Positions 60,068 through 64,000 of a stretch of DNA of 64,000 bases are shown piece by piece. Where the stretch lies: positions 9,913-73,912 of the forward strand of contig NZ_JBCGDC010000028.1 of assembly GCF_042237075.1 (NCBI RefSeq), written 5' to 3'. The position numbers and the translations under genes were made by a program. The stretch's first letter is position 1; each line of letters starts with the position of its first letter. Below the pieces are notes generated by a model. That model was not told the origin of the DNA. It worked only from the letters and a program-made list of their open reading frames with translations, and made no database searches. The DNA is from Polymorphospora lycopeni (lineage in GTDB: Bacteria > Actinomycetota > Actinomycetes > Mycobacteriales > Micromonosporaceae).

Positions 60068-60235
60068 TTCCGGCACGAAGGCCGGCCGCCCTGTCGGCAG
60101 CCGGCCTTCGGCGTCCGGTGGTGCTAGCGGGGGCGTACGTNGACGACCGCGACGACGACTGATTCCGGCACGAAGGCCGGCCGCCCTGTCGGCAGCCGGC
60201 CTTCGGCGTCCGGTGGTGCTAGCGGGGGCGTACGT
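60047..60235. repeat. exact 94-bp direct duplication around a single N
   Basis: 60047-60140 and 60142-60235 are identical and separated by one N. The segment spans the end of the PepSY gene, the hairpin GAAGGCCGGC..GCCGGCCTTC and the end of the next gene. It has the form of two contig ends that overlap but were not merged. Confidence 0.9.
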
Positions 60236-62045
60236 CGACCTGGAACTGTGCCTGCCGGCCGAGGGCGCGGTAGGCGATCAGCGCGAACGGGCTGCTGTCC
60301 ACCCGCGAGTCGTAGCCCTGCTGGTTGCGGGGCGTGTCGAAGTAGACCATCGCCTTCACCCGTGGGAAGAGCCGCATCTGGTCGCCGACCGAGCGGTAGA
60401 AGTCGGCCTTGTGGTTCGGGTTGCGGTCGGAGTGCCAGACACCCCACTCGCTGAGCATCAGCGGCTTGTCGGGATAGCGGGCCGCCGCCCAGTTGTAGAA
60501 CCCGGGCCACGACGGGTGCCGGTCCGACCGCCGGTTCATCATCTCGGCGAAGTCGCCGTACCCGTAGCCGGGATCGCTGTAGGCGTAGGCGTCCCAGGCG
60601 ATCCAGTCGACGACGTCGTCGCCGGGGTAGAGGTCGGGAAACCACGGCTGGACGTTCCACGGCACGTACGCCATGTGCACCAGGGTGGAGACGATGCCGG
60701 TGGCGCCGGCGTCGCGCAGCCGGGTGACCACGTACCGGAACATGGCGGCGTAGTCGTCGGCGGTGTAGCCGGAGCCGGGCTCCGGGCGTACGTCGTCCTC
60801 CGGCTCATGGTGGACGGTGAAGAAGAACTGTTCCGGAAAGTTGGTCCGCAGGTGCGCGGCCAGCCGGTCCAGGTGGGCGTCGACCTCCGGATCGCCCGCC
60901 GCGATCCGCGCCCAGGAGGCACCCTGCGGTTTCCAGTTCAGGAAGAGCAGGCGCGGGTTGCGGGGGTCGCGGGCGATGGCGATCTCCTCGGCGGTCGGGA
61001 AGATCTCGGTGCCCCGGTGGTAGGCGTGGTAGATCGCCTGCGGCCGGCCGGTCTTCAGCTCGAACTCGCGCAGGGCCGTCGTACGCGGGGTGCGGGTGTG
61101 CGCGCCCGGTGCGACCCCCCACAGCACACCGCAGGTGGGTACGAGTTTCGCGCCGACCGCGCAGTCGGGGTCACCGGGCGGGCCGGTGGTGGGAGCGGTG
61201 GGCCCGGGGGTGGCCGTCGGACTGCCCGGTCCGGTGGGCGTCGGGCTGGCGGTCGGGGTGCCGGTCGGTGACGGGTCCGGGGTGCCGGACGGCGACGGGG
61301 TCGGGGTGCCGGACGGTGTCGCGGTCGGGGTGGTCGTCGCGGTCGGGGCACCCGGTACGCCGGGTGCGGCGGCGGCCGGCACGCCGGGTGCTCCGGCGGT
61401 CGGTGCCCCCGGTGCCCCGGCGGTCGGCACGCCCGGTGCCCGGCCGCCACGGGCGCCGAGCCAGGACAGCCAAAGGGTCGGCTGCGACAGGGCCTCGGCC
61501 GGCCGTACGCCTTCCTTCGCGGCGAACCGGGCCATCGTGTCGCCACCCGGCACGGTCACCGCGAACGAGTACGTACCTGGTCCACGTACCTCGTCGGTGA
61601 CGTCGAAGGTGACGCCGGGGTCGGCCGGGCGCGGTGCCGCGGTGGCCACCACGGAGCCGAGCCGGGGTGCGGACCGGTCGGTGACCGACGATTCCCGCCA
61701 GGTGTTGGCCGGGACCCGGGTCAGCTCGATGTGGCCGGGCAGTTCGGTGCCCCGGCTGGTCAGGCGGATCTCGGCGCGGGCCGGTTCGCGGCCACCGCGC
61801 AGCGGGCCGACGGTGAACTTGAGGTATGTGATCCGGGCCGCCCCGCCGGTGCCGCCGGCCACCAGTTCGGAGCGGGCGCCGGAGACGGTCGTGGGTACGT
61901 CGGTCGCGGTGTAGGTGTCGTCGCTGACCGGGATCCGCTGGTCGGGGGCGGCCCCGACCTGTCCGCCGAGATGTCCGAGCAGGACCGCCAGGGCGATGGC
62001 GGCGACCGTGGTGCCGGTCGCGGCGAGGGTGTCCCTTCTGACCAT
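60219..62045 (-). CDS. secreted DNRLRE-domain protein with a GH26-like glycosidase domain
   Basis: 608 residues. Signal peptide or anchor (about 8-32), then a beta-sandwich DNRLRE-type domain (about 38-180). A 100-residue Pro/Thr/Gly/Ala linker follows and then a TIM-barrel domain (about 285-608). HHEPEDD and LSEWGVW are consistent with the acid/base and nucleophile glutamates of GH26-type mannanases. It lies next to an exopolysaccharide gene and may cut that polymer. ATG 62045 with GAAGGA upstream. Confidence 0.8.
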   Translation of the reverse strand: MVRRDTLAATGTTVAAIALAVLLGHLGGQVGAAPDQRIPVSDDTYTATDVPTTVSGARSELVAGGTGGAARITYLKFTVGPLRGGREPARAEIRLTSRGTELPGHIELTRVPANTWRESSVTDRSAPRLGSVVATAAPRPADPGVTFDVTDEVRGPGTYSFAVTVPGGDTMARFAAKEGVRPAEALSQPTLWLSWLGARGGRAPGVPTAGAPGAPTAGAPGVPAAAAPGVPGAPTATTTPTATPSGTPTPSPSGTPDPSPTGTPTASPTPTGPGSPTATPGPTAPTTGPPGDPDCAVGAKLVPTCGVLWGVAPGAHTRTPRTTALREFELKTGRPQAIYHAYHRGTEIFPTAEEIAIARDPRNPRLLFLNWKPQGASWARIAAGDPEVDAHLDRLAAHLRTNFPEQFFFTVHHEPEDDVRPEPGSGYTADDYAAMFRYVVTRLRDAGATGIVSTLVHMAYVPWNVQPWFPDLYPGDDVVDWIAWDAYAYSDPGYGYGDFAEMMNRRSDRHPSWPGFYNWAAARYPDKPLMLSEWGVWHSDRNPNHKADFYRSVGDQMRLFPRVKAMVYFDTPRNQQGYDSRVDSSPFALIAYRALGRQAQFQVDVRPR

Positions 62046-62367
62046 GGCCGGAGGTCCTTCCGTGCCTGGGGCAAGTCCTCCTCGGCGGCTCGCCCGTCCG
62101 TTGCCTCCCACTTTCCTGACACATGTTGCCTAAAACACATTTAACCTCTAGAGCCGCGTAAATCAGCTAAAGCCTCGTTTACCCCTCAATCGTTATCTTC
62201 CGGGCATCCTGGGCCGGTCTCCGCGTCAAGAGTTACGTACTGCCCGACCGCCCGTTTACCCCTCAGGGGGAGATACGCCGCCGAAGTGACAAACCCCCCA
62301 GAACATGTCGTCGTCCGACAAGCCGGTCGGGCGGCGCCGCCATCTGTGGAAAGGGCCCCCGAATCTG
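62046..62367. promoter_or_regulatory. AT-richer divergent control region with a repeated 13-mer
   Basis: The 322 bp between the glycosidase and the Wzz-like gene are among the least GC-rich of the window. CGTTTACCCCTCA occurs twice (62176-62188 and 62253-62265), in the same orientation and 77 bp apart. TTTAACCTCTAGAG and GTAAATCAGCTAAAG lie nearby. Candidate binding sites for a regulator of the exopolysaccharide locus. Confidence 0.5.
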
Positions 62368-64000
62368 ATGGACGCGTCTCGTCCGGTGTCTCCAGACCTG
62401 TCCGACCACCTCGGCCTGCTCCGCCGCCAGTGGTGGGTCGTGCTCGCGCTGCTGGTCACCGGGCTGGCCGGCGCGGCCGTTGTGACCAGCACCCAGGCCA
62501 GGGTCTACGAATCGTCGACGTCGGTGCTGGTCCAGCCCGCCGGCCAGGACACCAACGTGGTCGGCGGCCGGACCAGGGGCGACATCAACCTCGACACCGA
62601 GGCCCAACTGGTCCGCTCCACCGCGGTGGCGACCGGCGCCGCCGAACTCCTGCGCGTCGACACCGCCGCCGACGACCTCGCGCACGACGTCTCGGTCAAG
62701 GTGCCGGCCAACACCTCGGTCCTGGTCATCACCTTCGCGGCCGGCGAGCCCGAGGCGGCCCGCGCCGGCTCGCACGCCTTCGCGGAGGCCTACCTGCGCA
62801 ACCGGGAGGCCAGCGCCCGCGCCGACCTGGACACCCAGATCGCCGCCCTGAACAGCAAGATCAAGGAGCTGGACGCGGCGCTGGTCCAGGTCATCGGCCG
62901 GCTCGCCGGGCTGTCCGCGGGCAGCCCGCAACGGGCCAATCTGGAGAGCCAGCGCGCCACCACCCAGGCCCAGCTCAACTCGCTGACCGGCAAGCTCAAC
63001 GAACTGACCACCGCCACCGTCAGCGCCGGACGGATCATCAGCGACGCCCGGCTGCCGACCCGGCCGAGCCGGCCCGACACCCTGCTCAACCTCGCCAGCG
63101 GCGCCACGCTCGGCCTGCTGCTCGGGCTGGGCGTGGCCGCCGCCCGGGAACGCCTCGACCGCCGGATCCGCGCCGGTTCCGACGTCGGGCGCCGGACCGG
63201 CGTACCGGTCCTCGCCGAGCTGAGCGACCGGACCGCGTCGCGCGTCGACGACCTGCACCAGCCGTACGGGCCCGGCGGGCACACGTTCTACCGGCTGCGC
63301 AACGAGGTGCTGGCCAGCCTCGGGCCCGACGACCGGATCGTGGTGGTCACCGGCGCCAGCCGGGGCACCGCGTCGACCCTGGTCGCCGCCAATCTCGCCG
63401 CCACCCTGGCGCACACCGGCTCCGAGGTCGTGCTCGTCGGCGCGAACCCGGCGGAGAGCATCGCCGAAACGACACCGCTCGCCCAGCTCTTCGGGGTGGC
63501 ATCCACGCCCGGCCTGTCCGAGGTGCTCGCCGGCAAGGTCGACCTCGACACCGCCGCCCAGCGCGCCCCCCGCAACCCCTGGCTGCGGGTGCTGACCACC
63601 GGCGGCACCGCGACGGCCGGCGGCCTGCTGCGCTCGCCCTACCTCGGCGAGGTGCTCGACCGGCTCAGCGGCGGCACCGCGTACGTCGTCATCGAGGCCC
63701 CGTCGACGGCGACCAGCGCCGACGCGCAGAGCCTCGCCTCCTTCGCCGACGCCGCGCTCATCGCGGTGGAGTTGCGCCGGACCCGCCGGGACGAGGTCAC
63801 CGACGCGGCCGACCAGCTGCGCCGGATCGGCACCCCGCTGCTCGGCGCGGTCGTCCTGCCGCGCCTCACCCCGCAGCGGGACGGCGAGGCCAGGGCGGCC
63901 CCGCGCGGCCGTACCGGGAAGCGAACCGGCACCGCGCGCGAGGCGGCCACCCGCGGCGGTGTGCCGCACGACGGCACCCGCGACGCGGCACCCCGGATCG
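62368..64000 (+). CDS. Wzz-domain / BY-kinase-like polysaccharide co-polymerase; runs off the window
   Basis: At least 544 residues. The Wzz N-terminal domain has a first helix (about 22-45), a coiled-coil periplasmic part and a second helix near 245-265. A cytoplasmic P-loop-like domain starts near 315. The Walker A position reads VVTGASRGTAST, lacking the GxGK(S/T) lysine, and the Walker A' Asp motif is replaced by VLVGANP, so ATP or tyrosine-kinase activity is doubtful. Such proteins set chain length in exopolysaccharide export. ATG 62368 lacks a strong SD. Confidence 0.85.
   Translation, partial: MDASRPVSPDLSDHLGLLRRQWWVVLALLVTGLAGAAVVTSTQARVYESSTSVLVQPAGQDTNVVGGRTRGDINLDTEAQLVRSTAVATGAAELLRVDTAADDLAHDVSVKVPANTSVLVITFAAGEPEAARAGSHAFAEAYLRNREASARADLDTQIAALNSKIKELDAALVQVIGRLAGLSAGSPQRANLESQRATTQAQLNSLTGKLNELTTATVSAGRIISDARLPTRPSRPDTLLNLASGATLGLLLGLGVAAARERLDRRIRAGSDVGRRTGVPVLAELSDRTASRVDDLHQPYGPGGHTFYRLRNEVLASLGPDDRIVVVTGASRGTASTLVAANLAATLAHTGSEVVLVGANPAESIAETTPLAQLFGVASTPGLSEVLAGKVDLDTAAQRAPRNPWLRVLTTGGTATAGGLLRSPYLGEVLDRLSGGTAYVVIEAPSTATSADAQSLASFADAALIAVELRRTRRDEVTDAADQLRRIGTPLLGAVVLPRLTPQRDGEARAAPRGRTGKRTGTAREAATRGGVPHDGTRDAAPRI

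Noticed and set aside
60047..60235. Genuine recent tandem duplication
   Set aside because: Exact identity with a single N between fits a scaffold join better; kept only as an assembly finding.

Overview
The window is very GC-rich, densely coded DNA from an actinomycete chromosome. The mycothiol gene mca, the order mca / DUF4307 / greA / ilvA, the block mfd-mazG-SurA-like-(nudC, lipoprotein)-eno-ftsB-like-DUF501-(GNAT)-ppx, frequent GTG starts and many leaderless promoters all fit the Actinomycetia. The repeats and paralogues look most like Micromonosporaceae; the genus is an inference. The assembly is a draft: there are N gaps at 36800-36970, 53988-54143 and 55617-55666 and a single N at 60141. 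Three 13-G tracts and an exact 94-bp duplication across the single N look artefactual.

Layout. 1-8.9 kb: the N-terminal part of a membrane signalling protein, then mycothiol, amino-acid and sulfur housekeeping (mca, DUF4307, greA, ilvA, amidase, metB, HIT, msrA). 9.1-10.1 kb: a two-gene HTH/PIN toxin-antitoxin module. 10.2-14.8 kb: a membrane protein, a conserved-looking structured RNA candidate, an RNase Z-like hydrolase, a GNAT and cystathionine beta-synthase. 15-19 kb: two tandem SGNH hydrolases, a thiolase and a repeat-rich hypothetical protein, then about 1 kb without a recognised gene. 20-24.4 kb: a Bax-inhibitor-like protein, tRNA-Leu, a polytopic membrane protein and a type II NADH dehydrogenase. 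24.5-28.9 kb: a MoxR/DUF58/DUF4129 operon. 28.9-32.8 kb: uracil-DNA glycosylase, dienelactone hydrolase, a small membrane protein and a PadR/HAAS pair. 33-47.7 kb: the conserved ppx-to-mfd block. 47.9-54 kb: cyclase, a frameshifted DUF559 gene, LD-carboxypeptidase and ppc. 54.2-57.8 kb: a four-gene double ABC transporter operon. 58-64 kb: APS kinase, PepSY protein, a secreted GH26-like glycosidase and the start of a Wzz/BY-kinase-like exopolysaccharide gene.

The most striking observation concerns three operon junctions (28.0, 32.3 and 36.3 kb). Tandem repeats sit exactly between the stop of one gene and the start of the next. Every repeat unit is a short open cistron that begins and ends on an ATGA or GTGA stop/start overlap and carries a purine-rich SD-like stretch before the next start. 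Period lengths (74, 74 and 59 bp) are all 3n+2, the value needed to keep the chain of overlaps in frame. The upstream gene therefore stays linked to the downstream gene through a relay of 9-, 20- or 25-codon mini-ORFs. I do not know a description of such a system.

Other recurring structures are an 80-bp family of long-armed palindromes at gene 3' ends (18.4, 40.5, 42.2 and 54.2 kb), which are probable bidirectional terminators with a conserved loop, and several unrelated long hairpins. At least ten genes have a TANNNT -10 box 6-7 nt before the start codon, which indicates leaderless mRNAs. No insertion sequence, phage, rRNA or CRISPR array was seen.
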